Shown here: in pieces, positions 38,901 to 50,832 of the stretch
How the letters are laid out: every line of letters starts with the position of its first letter
Position numbering within the stretch: position 1 is the stretch's first letter
Assembly: GCA_034008185.1 (NCBI GenBank)
Contig: CM067089.1
Coordinates: 21,092,213-21,156,212 of the forward strand
Reading direction: 5' to 3'
Length of the DNA: 64,000 nucleotides
Origin: Gorsachius magnificus
Lineage: Eukaryota > Chordata > Aves > Pelecaniformes > Ardeidae
Program-made: the position numbers and the translations under genes
The notes under the pieces: generated by a model
The model's database searches: none
The model's input: only the letters and a program-made list of their open reading frames with translations
What the model was told of the DNA's origin: nothing

Positions 38901-39419
38901 AGCGTGAAGTTTCTAAACTATTCATCTCTTTCCTCCTGTTCCTTGTCAGTGCTGAAGCAGGTCATCAATCGTCAGCATAGAAATGGGACTTTGCATTCTT
39001 CCTGCAAAGGGAACGGTCTTCACCGAGGTCCCTCCAGTCTATGGCTCATAAATCAGAAATGCACTGGGCTACTTCTCCCCTTTGAAGGAGCTGTTAGTTG
39101 TGCTGAACAAAACAAAAATCTACCCCTTGGCAAAGTTACCTGGTCAGGGATAGTGTAACTCTTTCTGATATGATTAACATTAAATGCTGATTTCTCCTAC
39201 CTTAAATACATAATGGACGTTCCGTCTATCAGAACACTTGAGAGCAATAAAAGCTACAGTGTCCAGCAGGGTGTTCTGGAGCATGCACGGTCCAAAAACA
39301 ACTTCTTCAGGAATGTCTTGTGTGGTATGAACAGTAGCCAATATGTCCGGAAAATGGTGATGCAGAAGTTTGTTGTCACTTGTCCAAAGGAATTTAGGCA
39401 AAGATGTAAGTTCCATCAT
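31744..39419 (-). CDS. ZNF488: PRDM8-like zinc finger protein, whole spliced CDS (ZNF488 orthologue)
   Basis: The CDS joins 39419-39201, 35075-34847 and 32909-31744 (minus), 1614 nt or about 537 residues. Junction phases are 0 and 1, and both introns are GT-AG. Residues 1 to about 140 form a PR (SET-related) domain. It opens with DILATVHTTQDIPEEVVFGP and closes with the EELLVWYDKEL block, co-linear with PRDM8. A C2HC finger follows (C153, C156, H169, C174), then a long low-complexity middle with a Thr/Ser run, a C2H2 finger (C474, C477, H490, H495), a basic KRRREEK stretch, and a last C2H2 finger (C516, C519, H532, H536) ending MTSHN. PRDM8 and ZNF488 are nuclear repressors of the OLIG-associated, neural and glial type. 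Position next to RBP3 favours ZNF488 over PRDM8 itself. Human ZNF488 is about 340 residues, much shorter than this prediction. Confidence 0.9.
32910..34846 (-). other. ZNF488: ZNF488 intron between the PR-domain exon and the last exon
   Basis: This is a 1.94-kb GT-AG intron in phase 1. The 33.1-34.3 kb part has short AT-rich self-complementary phrases (for example TTAATTTAATATTAATTTA near 34060) that may be remnants of an old DNA transposon, but I cannot define ends. Confidence 0.8.
34847..35075 (-). CDS. ZNF488: ZNF488 coding exon: second half of the PR domain
   Basis: This 229-nt exon starts after the acceptor GTCCTGTCTCACAG|GTGGAC (VDVTSVHSPTG) and ends at CAGAATG|GTAAGT. It encodes WMRLVQAAANSKEQNLEAYL, then NSQLYYRSTRKINKNEELLV and WYDKEL. 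These are the hallmark C-terminal PR-domain motifs (QNLEAY, Y-R-x-x-R-x-I, EELLVWY) shared with PRDM8. It enters in phase 0 and exits in phase 1, matching both neighbours. The open frame runs on upstream of 35075 to 35306, but that part is intronic because the acceptor lies exactly at the point where PRDM8 similarity begins. Confidence 0.92.
35076..39200 (-). other. ZNF488: ZNF488 intron within the PR domain
   Basis: This is a 4.1-kb phase-0 GT-AG intron. It carries a small two-copy 19-bp tandem repeat (36647-36684) and otherwise unique AT-rich sequence. No additional exon is needed to join the two PR-domain halves. Confidence 0.8.
36647..36684 (+). repeat. Exact two-copy 19-bp tandem repeat
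   Basis: The unit ATTAGGATAAGAGTTAATG occurs twice head to tail with no mismatch, at 36647-36665 and 36666-36684. It lies in a ZNF488 intron and is probably a recent replication-slippage duplication. Confidence 0.95.
39201..39419 (-). CDS. ZNF488: ZNF488 first coding exon: N-terminal half of the PR domain
   Basis: This exon follows the acceptor TTGTTTGTTTTACAG|GTTT at 39423 and opens with tandem ATG codons at 39419 and 39416. The second Met aligns with the PRDM8 initiator (MELT versus MEDT), and the distance to the DI-x-x-x-V-x-TT-x-DIPE motif is the same as in PRDM8. It encodes FGPCMLQNTLLDTVAFIALK and ends HYVFK at AAG|GTAGGA, phase 0. A short 5' UTR piece (39420-39423) shows that at least one non-coding exon lies farther upstream. 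Which of the two ATGs is used cannot be decided from sequence. Confidence 0.9.
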
Positions 39420-40548
39420 AAACCTGTAAAACAAACAAGAAATCACATTTGGAATAGAGATGGAAATGGAAGGGACCATCACTACTTACAATATAAAGAC
39501 TTCCAGGAGCTGTAGGTGAATTCTAAGAGCATGCCAGGACATTCTTGGTTACAGAGTTTACAGGTTTATTAACATCCAGTTCAGAAAGAGAAAAATGACA
39601 TTGCACTAAACCAAAATCTTAGGTTTGTAAACAAGTGAGTTACTCTTTTCTGGAATAAGCAGGCACTCCAGGAGTTCAACTCCTGCTATGCTGCTACTCC
39701 CTACAGCTAGGAATAAGAAGCTTTGGAAACAGTAAGCACAATTTTCAGTGAGTGCAACTCAGCATATTCTTGTTCAGCATATTCTCAGATATCCTTCTTA
39801 TTTATTAGTAGTACTTTGTAGAAGTGTGAAGAAAGGTAGAGAAGGAGAACAACAACAAAAAAGCCAGCACTTTTTGAAATGCATTTTGAAAAAGCTGTGC
39901 TTTTTGATTTGGAAGTGCAACATCAGTCTAGTTTCTGGTTAAGCTGGTACAAAACCCCGAGTCTATGCAATCTGAATGCAAAAAATCTGTGGAGATTGAC
40001 AAAAAGATTATTATCATCCCATTTTAAGATATATCTGAGATCTTACTTATCTGCTGCTGGGGGAAGATCGAATCAGATTATGACTCTTTGTATGGTGATG
40101 CTCTTAGCATAATGTTTGTAGAGATTGCTGTCTTTAGAGGATGAATTTTCCTGCCCTGAATTAGAATATTACATTTTTCAGAGCAGAGGCGATTCCTGCA
40201 ATATGAGCCAGAATCTGAGAACTCTGTATACAGTGAGGAGGCAGGTTTGAGTTATTTGTCATTCTAAGCTTCTCTAGGTTTTTAATAAAGATATTGCCAT
40301 CTCCAGCTCCCAGCTGGAGGTCATGGAAAAACCCTCATTTACGCCATCAAGAGCTGGATCAGGTCCATTAGGCAGGGAAAATTAAAGAGAACAGCAACAA
40401 GCCCTGAAGAGGCCTTAGCCTAATAAATACTGAGATGGAAGGGCTGAAGATCCGGTTTAATCTTTCTCACTCTCTGCCAACAGAATTGATTTGTTACTCA
40501 CTGACTCATGACTTAAACTGAAGTGATATAAAGTGCTCAGGAGAGTTG

Positions 40549-40570
40549 AACTGATTTAACTAAATCAGTT
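40549..40570. repeat. Short inverted repeat, 10-bp arms with 2-bp loop
   Basis: AACTGATTTA and TAAATCAGTT are exact reverse complements separated by AC. A further partial copy (TCTAAATCAG) follows directly. This could be a transposon relic or chance in AT-rich DNA. Confidence 0.6.
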
Positions 40571-41147
40571 TCTAAATCAGTATAATTAATTCAGCATAAT
40601 TTCTTCCTGATAGGCAAGGTTTAAGGCCCAACCTTGAAAATATTAAAATACACGGTTACATGTGCAATGAGAAGTAAACATCTGAAGGATGAAAGCCTAA
40701 ACCAGACAACCAAGGCAAAGAGTGGGATGTAAAGGGATAAAAGAAAGCTCAGATGGTTTGCCAGACATTAGATGCTAAGAGGAGGACAGAACAGGTCTCT
40801 GCTCTCTGTTAATGATGAGTTTCATTGCCTGAATAATCTCCTAAAGTTACTATTGGTGTGAGAACAAAATAATGGGAACTATGTGTACATTTGTACAATA
40901 TATAGGATCTCCCTAATTAGGCATATTCATGTGTATGTGTGTGTTTTCATTTAAACTACACCAATTTTTAATAAATGGAAACAGTCGAGGCATATTTATT
41001 TTAAATAAGACCAAAAATAAAAGCTCTAAATCAAATAGAAAATAAATTTGAGATCTCAAGTACTTAAAATTCCCTCTAAATAAGAAATAAGTTTAGAAAT
41101 AAATTATAACCTGAGAGAGTTCCTTTTCTAAAGAATTCACATTCAGG

Positions 41148-41423
41148 AAATGTGCCCAGTGACAGGACAAGGGGCAATGGGCACAAACTGAAATATAAGA
41201 GGTTTCAGCTGAACATGAGGAAGAATTTCTTTACTCTGAGGGTGACAGAGCACTGGAACAGGCTGCCCAGGGGGCTGTGGAGTCTCCTTCTCTGGAGATA
41301 TTCAAAACCCTCCTGGACGATGTCCTGTGCAACCTGCTCTGGGTGAGCCTGTTTTAGCAGGAGGGTTGGACTGGATGATCTCCCGAGGTCCCTTCCAACC
41401 CCCGCCACTCTGTGATTCTGTGA
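41148..41423 (+). mobile_element. CR1 LINE, 5'-truncated 3' end, sense orientation
   Basis: The fragment shows the well-conserved avian CR1 3' region: GACAGGACAAGGGGCAATGG, AGGTTTCAGCTGAACATGAGG, ACAGAGCACTGGAACAGGCTG, GGTTGGACTGGATGATCTCC, and the terminal octamer-like repeat TGTGATTCTGTGA at 41411-41423. It is about 275 bp and heavily 5'-truncated, as most CR1 copies are, with no coding capacity left. Confidence 0.93.
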
Positions 41424-42298
41424 AAATCCTCATGGCTTCTGACTTTATTTTACTTATCCACCTATGGCCCTAGAAGACAAATCCTCTTACTAAGATTTCA
41501 CTTTCTGTGAAATTCATCTGAATTGCTCCATGTAAACTAGGAGGGTGCGGTGCCTTGGCACACTGCTGTCACTCCGCAAGAAAGAGAAATCCAGGGCCCT
41601 CCAAGCCAAGCTTTCAGTGGGGAAGGATGCTGGATATGAGCCCACACACTCCCCCTAGGAAGAGGGTGAGCAGTACCTGTGCACTGTCAGTCTCTTCCTC
41701 CAGGAATCTCACCCAAAGCACAGACACGAGGGTCTGAAGAAGCTGTGCTGCCTTCCAGCTACCTACCGCTGCCTGCTACTTTTCTCTATTTCAGCAGCTT
41801 TTTAAAGAGCTACCGTAAACACAATCCTAGCAGGAACCATTTCTCCAAAGACTGAAAATGAGTGGATTCAAAGGGTAAGGGTAAGAATTACGTGTCAGAG
41901 CACCACCTAGTGATATCTGCCATAATGTATGTCCCAAAGAAAGACTCCCAAAGGAGGAGGACATACTGTAGCACTCTTCTTGTTACCCCCAAGATGGATC
42001 TGCTACCAGAGCATCAGCTCCCAGAGCACACCCGCTGCCCACACCTTCAGCCCCAACAGCTCTTTTCAGCTCCTTGGGGAAAGCATCAACAGATCCCAGC
42101 AACGTGTGTGCTGCTTGCAGTGCCACCTGCCCCAAATCTTGGATACAGACAGGCTTCCACACACCCAGCGGGAAGGGCAGGAATGAATCCCCTGGGCATT
42201 GGAGTCTCTGCCTGTATGCTGTGACACCCCAGCCTGCCTGCAGGCTAATCCTCACTCCTGGGGAGGGGAAGGGATGCCACCACCCTGCACTAGAAGCA

Positions 42299-42303
42299 CT
42301 GCC
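42299..42303 (+). repeat. 5-bp target-site duplication, left copy (right copy 42884-42888)
   Basis: CTGCC directly precedes the LTR and is repeated directly after it. A 5-bp duplication is the expected size for ERVL-type integration. Confidence 0.85.
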
Positions 42304-42883
42304 TGTGCTGGTTGGGGCTGGGCTAGAGTTAATTTTCTTCATAGTAGCTGGTATGGGGCTATGTTTTGGATTTGTGCTGAGAACAGTGTTGATAACACAG
42401 GGATGCTTTAGTTACTGCTGAGCAGGGCTTGCACAAAGTCAAGGCCTTTTCTGCCTCTCACCCCACCCCACCAGCGAGGAGGCTGGGGGGGCAGCCAGGA
42501 CAGCTGACCCCAACTGACCCAAGGGGTATCCCACACCATATGATGTCATGATCGGCATATAGAGCTGGGGGAAGAAGATGGAAGGAGACGACATTTGGAG
42601 TGATGGCGTTTGTCTTCCCAAGTCACCATTACGCGTGAAGGAGCCCTGCTCTCCTGGGGATGGCTGAGCACCTGCCTGTCAGTGGGAAGCAGTGAGTGAA
42701 TCCTTTGTTTTGTTTTGCTTTGCTTGCATGTGTGGCTTTTGCTTTCCCTGTTAACTTGTCTTTACCTCAATCCACGAGTTTTCTCACTTTTACTCTTGTG
42801 ATTCTCTCCCCAATCCCGGGGGGGGGGAGAGTGAGTGAGCAGCTCTGTGGGGCTGTGTTGCCGGCCGGGGTTAAACCACAACA
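42304..42883 (+). mobile_element. Solo LTR of an avian ERVL-like endogenous retrovirus
   Basis: This 580-bp element starts TGTGCTGGTTGGGGCTGG and ends GGGGTTAAACCACAACA, so it has TG...CA termini. It is flanked by an exact 5-bp target duplication CTGCC (42299-42303 and 42884-42888). The 3' part (GAGTTTTCTCACTTTTACTC, a G-run, GAGTGAGTGAGCAGCTCTGTG, GTTGCCGGCCGGGGTTAAACC) has the phrases I associate with avian ERVL-group LTRs. No internal gag/pol/env sequence and no second LTR adjoin it, so it is a recombination-derived solo LTR. It is oriented opposite to ZNF488. Confidence 0.88.
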
Positions 42884-43970
42884 CTGCCCTATGGCAAAGG
42901 TATCTGGCCATGGGGCAAAGAAATCAATATTTATTCTACAGTAAATAAATCAATATGTGCTCATCTTCAGTTCCATTGAATTCAGCTAGATTGATGGGAT
43001 GTGGGAAATGCAGGTTAATAAGGAATATCAGATACTTTCTAACAGATCTTTCCTCTATCCAGACTCAAGCATCCCTCAAACTCAATATGCCATTACAGTT
43101 TGCTCGTTTGTAAGTGACTTGTGAATTAGTCAAACATCTGTGATGGGCAAAAAAATCCCCCAAACCTACAGACATAAACGCCAAAGTCTCAAAGTGCTGC
43201 CTTGGCAGCTTTGGTCGCATTCAGCTCTTGCACAGAAGGGTCAACTTTGTGAAAAGTTATGGAAAGGATGTACTGTGTGTACACAGCAAATGGGCTTGTT
43301 ACCATCAGCCTTGCTCCAAAAGCTTTCGACATGGGAAGATCAATCTCTTCAAATAACTTGTCGAATGCACCATCTAGTGTAACACCTCGGTATAACACAG
43401 GGTCCCGAGACAAGGCGACAGCAGCACACGAGTCCCTGGTGTTGTGAGCCTGGTGCATCACCGCAGCTTCCGAGAGCCCTGTCAGGCATGAATCGCTTCT
43501 TTCCCCAGTGGGTCACTCTCTCTGCCACCCTCTGCCCAAACAGGAGGTTAGGGGCCTCCAAAGGTACTGGGTTTTATAGTGTCTGGTCAGGGTTATGTCA
43601 GTCAGGTAGGGAGTGTAATTTAAATTGACAGCGTTGTCTTTTTGAAACAGAGACAGTAGGCTGAAGATGTGTGACTGGTACTCAAGAGTGGAGAGTGGTG
43701 ATACTCTGCAACATCTTTAGAAGAAAATGGGTGAATCATTTTTCTACAGTCTCCAAATAGCATGAAAAAGCTCTTCCCTCTGCATGGACAAGCTTTCAGC
43801 TTCTGTTACAGAGGCAAGTTCATCAGCTGAGGGGTAGCAGTGAGCAAGCATGACTGTACTGCTTTCAGAAGTGAGCTGAAGTGATGCAGATTCATCCACA
43901 GGACAGTACTGGAACAAGTCCTGCCTCCTACACCCGTGGTAGGGGCTTCTCTGGTAGCCACAGCCCTTAC

Positions 43971-44073
43971 CTGGGAGAACTGAAATACTGACCTCCTCAA
44001 AAGTAAAGACCGAGTCTTGAAACATGACTTGAGAGGAGAGAGAGAAACTGAACTCATTTACTTTCTGAACACT
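43971..44073 (-). other. Weak candidate exon of unknown identity
   Basis: On the minus strand a 103-nt open segment encodes SVQKVNEFSFSLSSQVMFQD and 14 further residues ending SVLP. It is bounded by a good acceptor (TTTCCTTTGCTCCACCAG) and a strong donor (CTCCCAG|GTAAGG), entering in phase 0 and exiting in phase 1. A second protein-like minus-strand frame lies downstream at 43189-43461 (RGVTLDGAFDKLFEEIDLPM...), but it lacks a convincing donor or a clear link. I do not recognise a family. It may be a relic or chance. Confidence 0.25.
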
Positions 44074-47000
44074 CTGGTGGAGCAAAGGAAACACAGCAGA
44101 GGAGCTGAAGGGAGATAAAAGGACCACAGACAACAGGAGTAAGAGGTGAAGAGGAGCTAAGTATCTATAAAAGTTTTATGGGCATCACTGCAATATTATG
44201 GCTGAATTGTGCAACTCAGCAGCTGCCGCATAAAAGAGGGTACCCGCACACGCACACAGACAACCTAGGCAATGTGTTTCTACACTGCAGACTTTTAAAA
44301 ATCACTTTTTTATGATTGTTGCTGTTAAAGAAGCTTAGCGGGCTGCATGGAGCTTTTCAAGAAAGTTTACTAACATAGCTTCTACCTTTGTCCTATGAGT
44401 TTGAGGATGGTAACGTCTGGAAAATGCACACAGAGGTGCCATTTCAGGAAAGCTCAGGAAGTTTAGCAGTATCCCAAGCCTAAATCTGCCCTGTGCTCTT
44501 CCCCTAGTAAGTCCAGTAAAATACTCATTGGCACTTTACAGGAGTAAATCTCAACAGGGTATGGGCATGAGATGCCCAGGGCCTTAATCAGCTCTGCTCT
44601 TTTCAGTCCTGCCGCCACTCATTGCAGACCCGGAGATAACGGAGGAATGACTGCAGGTCCCACTGCTGCCAGAAGGGCATCGGCTGGATCCTCTGGGGGG
44701 TCAGCAGGTGTGGGACTACCCTACAGCAGCATGCACTGCAGAAGGGTTGCTTCATAACATTCAAGGCAACTGCACTGCTTGAGAGCACCAGCAGATAGCT
44801 TAGCATTGCTGAAATACAGCAGCACCGTCTGCAGCGCTTAAAACAGATGACAGAAATGAGCTAGGACAAAGTAAGATCACATGTAAGTAGGCCAGAATAT
44901 AAATCTGAAACACCTCTCAATTTGGATGGAAGTTTGATTTGGATCTAGACTAACCTCTACATGTTTTTCATTTGGTTATAATCTAAAGCCAAAACTTCAG
45001 CCGCAACCAAGAACACTTGCTTTTTGCAAAACTTTCCATAGTTTTCAGGAATCTCAGACTTGAATCCGAATGGGAATGCTACACCAACCTATGAACCCAG
45101 TACTTGAGCTCTTGTTTAATTCCAAATCCGGTCTCAGTGAAAATCTCACATCTTTGCCAACAGTCTTCATAGTCTAAGGGAAGCCATACCCATTAAGAAT
45201 CTACAACTGGAGTCATAATGAGAAATGGAGAAGGTACACTAGAATGCCTGGTGTTTTTCTTCAAAGGGCTGAAGTAGGTGAATTGCTCACATTCTCCATA
45301 GTGAACAAAAGACAGAGAAAATGATTGCAACAGAGAATTCTCCGAGACTTCACCTAACCAATTACTCTTGTCTTATGTTATTGATTTCCACATTTTGACT
45401 ACCTCCTTTAAGGAGCAATAATTCTGCTGCATCTTACGGATTCGTGAGCTGTCGTGCATCTGGCTAATTCACTCCGTTTCTACTGTACAGCAAAGTTTAC
45501 AGACCCCTGTCATAAGCCTCTTTGTGAAGGTCATATCTCCAGCTCTGTATCATGCAGGCAATGATATGCTTGCCTCAAACTGCCAATGCTGGGAGTGCCA
45601 TTGCCTCCTAGAGACATGATCCCCCTCACACAACACAATCCTGCTGTTCTCGCTCATGTTCTGCATAAACAGTTCCTATCCCTCTGGGCTCACCCCCACA
45701 CATGTCTCTGAAAGGGTGAAATAAAATTAATATTTATAGTGCTTTAGTAGCACATTAGAGTCAGATCACCTGTTAGATGATGGGTACTCTCCATATTCTA
45801 TCTGTCACAGATGTGAATTCTTCATATGGATGAGTTTAGGGACTTGCTGTTTAATGGACTCTTCATCCCCCAGAGAGTATCTGATACACATATACCATGT
45901 CCCTGAGTGATGGATTTTGCATCTTGATTTCTGAGAAGTGTGACAGATCTGTCAAACAACAAGTACCTATGGGCAGGCAACTCCCTATGGATTATGCAAT
46001 TGTGGATGTTCCATCAAAAAGCACACGAAATCAATGGTGTTCACAGCAACTACTCCCAGCTTGCTTGCTTCCAGAAGCAGCACACAAATTGCTAGTCATC
46101 GTTTGTTTTCTGGAATGCTCCTCCAAGCTGGAACACTGCAGATAGCCTTCTCCTCCTGTCTCCTCACTTCCTACCACTTGCGTATCATCCCATTAACTAA
46201 CTAGGGTTACAGCTTCTGCCTTCCTGAAAAATTTTTACATAGCTCCCTCACCTCATGAGAAAAATACCTTTCTAGAGAGGGCAAGTGAGAGAAGGGCATA
46301 GGAACAGTTCTGAGCTGAATTTCAGATCCCTGATTTTCTACGATACGGCCTTCAGATGTCACTGCAAGATCTGCTAAGAAACATCTGGAAATGCCCAAAT
46401 GTAGAAAGGCCAATTTGAGCAAGGACTCCCCAGCCTCCTATTTTCATAGGACTTGGCCTGATTCTCCTCGCCATGGTGACGATGTTGAACTGTGGCATCA
46501 CTTGATGTTTCTTGGTGGTGATAAAAGCACTGGTAGCCTTGCTTAATATTATGATCGGCTTCGCAAGTGTGAAGGAAACCAGTGAATCATTTTGGCAAAG
46601 GGGGAAACTTTTCACCCAGAACTTAATTACTTAGTTCAGCTCTTCACAATCATAAATGGAAGGGGATAATAAAAATAGTTTCTCTTAAATTACTTTGATT
46701 AAAAAAAATCCAATAGCTATTTCACTTTCACATTCTATTTTAACGATGGTTTAATTTGCATATAGTTATATCACCTTCAAAGAAATTATCCTAGTTGGAA
46801 AAAAAAGCTGCACAGAAGTTACTCATAAAAGCTAATGAAAATATTTGATCCTGGAAAGCATCACCCCACAGTCTCCCGAACCATTTTTACATCTACTCCA
46901 GACTTGCTCCAGAGTTGGGATTAACGTAAACAGGATAGCCCTGCATTTGCCATGTCAAGAGAACCGAAAGGAAAATTAAAAAAAGAAAGAAAGATTAATA

Positions 47001-50000
47001 CCGGAACCATTTCCTTCACCTTTTAACTTACTCCTCTCTACTCAAAAGTGTGACAGCATTTTCCCTGAAGCCTATAACCTGTGACTTCATGCCAGTGCAC
47101 TCCGGTGGCCGCTGCCAAAACTGCCTTTGATTTCAATAGGAGGTCTGTCGGTCTGAGGAATCCATGATCAGACATGCGGTGTCATGCACAATAAACTACA
47201 GATATTAAAGGAATTGAGCTGATGCAGACAGAGTGCTTCTGTCTGCAGCATTTATTATTCTCTGTTGTTACAAGGAACTGAGGATTCTTAACACATGAAG
47301 GGAATTCCAAGGGAATCAGAGATGGAAAAGTGAGAAAATCCACTTCTTGGGTTTTATACATTTGCTTTCCTTCTGTGCAAGGTTTTCTTCTCTTTTTATT
47401 CAAGTTGTGAACTGCAAAGGAGAAGAATCAAAGCTAAAACTGAAATGGGCAGGAATGGGCAGGAAATCAAAGAAAGGAATGGAAAGTTCTTGTTTTAAAA
47501 GATAAAATAACTAATTCCAGAACCCACAAAATAAATCCCGAAACAAACTGCAACCTGTTTCCTAAATCTATTAACTTATAAGCTGAGAAGGTCCTTTAAA
47601 AGCATGAAAAGTCTAAACAAGCTGTTTCCTTCAGCTCACTGCTGCTGCAATACAGAGCTTATGTGCTTCAGCTTGGGCACAGGTCTGGAAGATGTTTTCT
47701 TTTGGGCATGAAGTGGTTCCTTCACACCTTTCCTGCTGAAAAGCCCACATACATGAAGAAAATTATACAAGTGTACACGGAGAGGATGAGCACATACAGC
47801 CATATGCTGCCATTCCCAGCCTGTTTGGGATGAGCAAAGACAGCCGTGGGTTTGCTACCTCTCAGACAGACATTATATCCCAAGCAGAGTATGCAAAAGT
47901 CTTGGATTACCTTGGAAAGGAAAGAGTTGCTGATGATTTTAAGATAGAAAACATTTTGAAGTCATGTGTGACTTATTTCTGAGTCTCAGGTTTAGCATCC
48001 TGCCCATCTTTGAGAAACAGCCCACAGACGGTATTCCTTGAATTCCTGAGCTCCGAGTACGCTCTTTCGTCCTCCCGATTACACGGGTGGCAAATTTCGA
48101 TCCCAGCAATGATTCTGCATAGAAACAAGGGGGCAGCTGATCCAAAGAGGGCCCTTTCCTGCTAGTGGGCCACTTCCCATCTGTGTGTTAAGAACAGCCC
48201 AATTAGCACTGATAAAGAAACTGAGATAACGATAATAAAACCTGTGGAGCCTGGAATGTTTTTTTTATCCAGGGCTAGAAGAGGGGCACACTGTGAGTAC
48301 CTCTCTTCTCAGTTCCTCATAGCCCTTGATGTGCTGCTGCTCCGAACACATCCTCTATACTCCTGGGAGGACTCAGTCCCTGCAGCCTATCCAGCAGCTG
48401 GGCATCTGGGAAGAAGCAGAAGGAAATACAATTATGCACCAAGGGGAGATTTGCTGACTGCAGAGATTAACTCAATCTAAAGAGAGTAGAATAAAATTGG
48501 GACTGAAATAGCCTGATGCATGAAAATGGTTTTCCCTTGGCATTTCAGGCATCCCCAGCTTCCTTTTATCACACCTTCCTGTACAGCAGCTGCACAACTC
48601 TGACCTGACAAGCCCCTAAAAATAGCAGGTAGAAACAGGGAAACTCACTGCCTAGCATCCCTGGAAAAGATCACAAGGCAGCTCAGAGTGAAGAGCCTGG
48701 TATCTACTTTGAGCTTCCAGAAACTGGCTCCTTCTGGAGTGTGAGCTCAGTCCAGAGGTTTTATTGCAAATCAGAGACCTCCAAGCTTATGGGGTGCTCT
48801 CAGTTTTCTCCTTGTGTCATCATGATATCTTCAGGGAGCAGTTCTCCAATTCTTACTATTTCAAGGCTCTGTGGTCTTCAGACTGTCTTCCATCACCTGA
48901 AATCCACAGTACACACAATGCAAGCTGACAGCTCTTGATGAACCATCATTATATCTTGGCTGGATACCCAGCCTAGTGAATCGTGAAGCTGCCAAATCTT
49001 TTTATTATGAACAATCTCTCAAACTTCAGTGGGAATAATGAAGAAGACAGAGCTAAAATCCCTGCTTGGAAATGAGTAAATACCTCAAGCTCCACATTTG
49101 CCTTAGCAAGTCTTGTGAAATACAGGAGCCATTTGGAAGCACAGATTAAAAGAAAAGCTTCCAAGTTTCTTCCTATTTTCTCTGAGGGTAGGGAAAGCTG
49201 AAGTGGGATCTCTCCTGATGAACAGTAGCTGCCCCACAGACACGCGGAGCTGCCTCTCCACAGTAGATGCAGATTGAATCATTTCTCCAAGAACACCACA
49301 AGGATGCCTCTTCCACTCTTTACCTGAAGCCCAGGAACAAAAAAGCTTGAGACTGAGCATCAGATTGAGCCTGATGAGAAAATGACTGAGATTTGAACAA
49401 GTCCCAGGAGAGTCACGTACACTACCCTCACTGACTTTCAAATGGCAGTTCAGCACTAAACTTCCCTATGTTCTTAGGAAATTTCCACATTGAATCCCCA
49501 TTTCTACTGCCACTATCTTCCACGGCAGGAAACGAGGTAGGCAGGAGAAGACTGGACTATCCCACATAGCAGGAAAGCCTGGTTAATACCGATTTGCTGG
49601 GATGTGTGATGCAGCAGTACTTGCATAGCTTCACGTGAAGCTGCCTTCGATTTAACAGACCTTGTAGTAAACTGGAGGTTTTCAACCTGGAGGAACGTGA
49701 GTGACAGAGTCACTGAGGTCTCTGTTCCAGTGCTTAAATACAAGAAATGCAGTGCAGGCACTGGAAGGCTCTTGATGTTTCAAGCTGGACAACAAGCAAT
49801 GGTAATACCATGCTGCTTTAATTAGAAAGGATGAAAAATCTTCATTTTCTACTACCCCAGTGGTTCAGACAGACTGGGTCTAGGGGCTTGGCTGCATGAT
49901 GCACAAAACGTTAATACTCCTTTCTAGTTGGGTTGGCCCCAGAGGCAGAATTAGTGCGCCTGCCTGGCACTGCATCTGATCTAACGGACGCTGGTGGATG

Positions 50001-50782
50001 GTACTGGCTTGTACAAGTCATTCATAAGTCAGGCATCCACCTGTGGCTAAAGAGGAGTTGACTACAGCGCTGTAGTCTGCTGGCTTTCAAAGACGTAATG
50101 TTTGTGTGCAGGGCACTGTACTGAAGGGCTGACTCTTCACTAGACTACTGTTGCTCTGGCTAATGGGAGCATTACCTTTACCCACCATTTCACTCTTGTG
50201 GTTTCAAGGCCTAAGACCTAAAAAACAGGGTTCCTCTAGGATAAAGGGAGCATTTTAACTCTTCAGCCAGGTTTGAGGACACATAATGTTTCATATTCCA
50301 GACCTGAATTGCGCTAGTGGTCACCTCAGAGACTTGGTCTGGTTTCTGTTCCCGCTGCTCTGGCATTGTTCACCATTCAGCAATACACGTAGGGCCCCAA
50401 AATGTCACAGGAGTTTTGAATTTTACAGGGGACAACCAGGAAAGGGAGAGAAAGGAGATGCAAAAATGCCCATACTTCTCTCACACACAAAAAAGCACAC
50501 AACAAAAATGCATTTTAAAGCAACAAAGTTATTCCATGGGAGAAGGAACTGAGAAGGCAACTATTTGTCCGTCAACACAGACTCAGGAAGTTACTTGTCT
50601 TACAGACATGCATATCCACTTTCAGCAAAACCCTTGTTTGATTCATGTAAATAGGAGCCCCGGCCATGGCAATTTGTGCTAATACATTTGCTCTCATACA
50701 GATTTGTGCATTTGTTCCTTCACCCAGGCACCCATGCAGACGAAACCACCATTCCCTACATGTAGCCACAGAAAATGGAGAA

Positions 50783-50832
50783 ACAACCAACCCACCCCCC
50801 AACCAACCAACCCACCCAACCCAAACACAACC
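50783..50832 (+). repeat. C/A-rich (CCAA/CCCA)n low-complexity tract
   Basis: Repeated AACCAACC and CCCACCC units form a purine-poor simple repeat of about 50 bp. It creates spurious Pro/Asn/Thr-rich frames on + and Gly/Trp-rich frames on the other strand. Confidence 0.85.

Noticed and set aside
41862..42421. Overlapping 115-120-codon frames around the solo LTR
   Set aside because: They run partly through the LTR and flanking non-coding DNA and show no retroviral or cellular protein motifs.
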